A DNA stretch of 64,000 nt, from contig NZ_FMVM01000001.1 in NCBI RefSeq assembly GCF_900102085.1, positions 248,001-312,000 of the forward strand, in the 5' to 3' direction. The translations under genes and the position numbers were made by a program. The stretch is from Paenibacillus polysaccharolyticus. Lineage in GTDB: Bacteria; Bacillota; Bacilli; Paenibacillales; Paenibacillaceae. Below, in pieces: positions 63,099-64,000 of this stretch. Numbering within the stretch: position 1 is the first letter of the stretch; every line of letters starts with the position of its first letter. Under the pieces are notes generated by a model that was not told the origin of the DNA, searched no databases, and saw only the letters and a program-made list of their open reading frames with translations.

Positions 63099-64000
<902 letters not shown>

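Overview
The window looks like chromosomal DNA of a Paenibacillus-type Firmicute. The evidence is strong AGGAGG-type ribosome sites, several TTG and GTG starts, secreted plant-polymer enzymes (two GH43, a GH10 xylanase, a PL1 pectate lyase), a GH43-CBM6-CBM36 enzyme of the kind known from Paenibacillus polymyxa, Fur boxes in front of siderophore genes, CcpA-type cre sites, and LicT-type antitermination. Species is not resolvable from this reading. No tRNA, rRNA, insertion sequence, prophage or CRISPR array was seen.

Layout. 1-1361: a collagen-like surface protein (runs off the left edge) preceded by a stand-alone paralogue of its N-terminal domain. 2141-5693: a two-gene arabinoxylan operon with a cre site and a long leader carrying an isolated strong Shine-Dalgarno sequence. 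5822-12357: quinone reductase/HxlR pair, an SDR lacking the catalytic Tyr, a leucine-rich-repeat protein, a chemoreceptor and an aminotransferase. 12466-20912: iron and metal genes, all on the minus strand: a siderophore binding protein plus fused double permease, CueP, a V4R protein, a second binding protein with a ferredoxin-NADP reductase, and a Btr-like AraC regulator. 21147-32549: Hcp, Ca2+-ATPase, VOC protein, drug-type MFS, a small immunity-like operon (DUF2625, SUKH), a frameshifted beta-helix lipoprotein, and an RsbQ hydrolase coupled to a PAS-GGDEF diguanylate cyclase. 32768-39565: DUF1593 lipoprotein behind a RAT/terminator switch, SUKH, VOC, DUF1697, Hsp20, MFS and a MerR regulator. 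39752-46393: a secreted carboxylesterase behind another RAT/terminator, an AraC regulator open in frame into a siderophore-binding lipoprotein, and an alkaline phosphatase with a Pho box. 46540-57146: xylanase, VOC, a three-gene ankyrin/unknown/acyltransferase operon, a chemoreceptor-like protein, pectate lyase, ECF sigma and anti-sigma. 57288-59309: four small immunity-like genes, one frameshifted. 59463-64000: PilZ protein and the beta-glucoside block bglP, licT and GH1 (runs off the right edge).

How it fits together. Polysaccharide genes appear to be under carbon control in two layers. CcpA-type cre sites lie at xynD, the xylanase and the esterase. LicT-type RNA antiterminators lie in front of licT, bglP, and also two secreted non-PTS genes 20-28 kb away. 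Fur boxes mark three separate siderophore-binding genes. The least conventional items are the AraC/lipoprotein open frame with an internal Fur-controlled promoter, the dispersed LicT RATs, and the RsbQ/PAS-GGDEF pair. All functions are inferred from reading the sequence; no database search was run.
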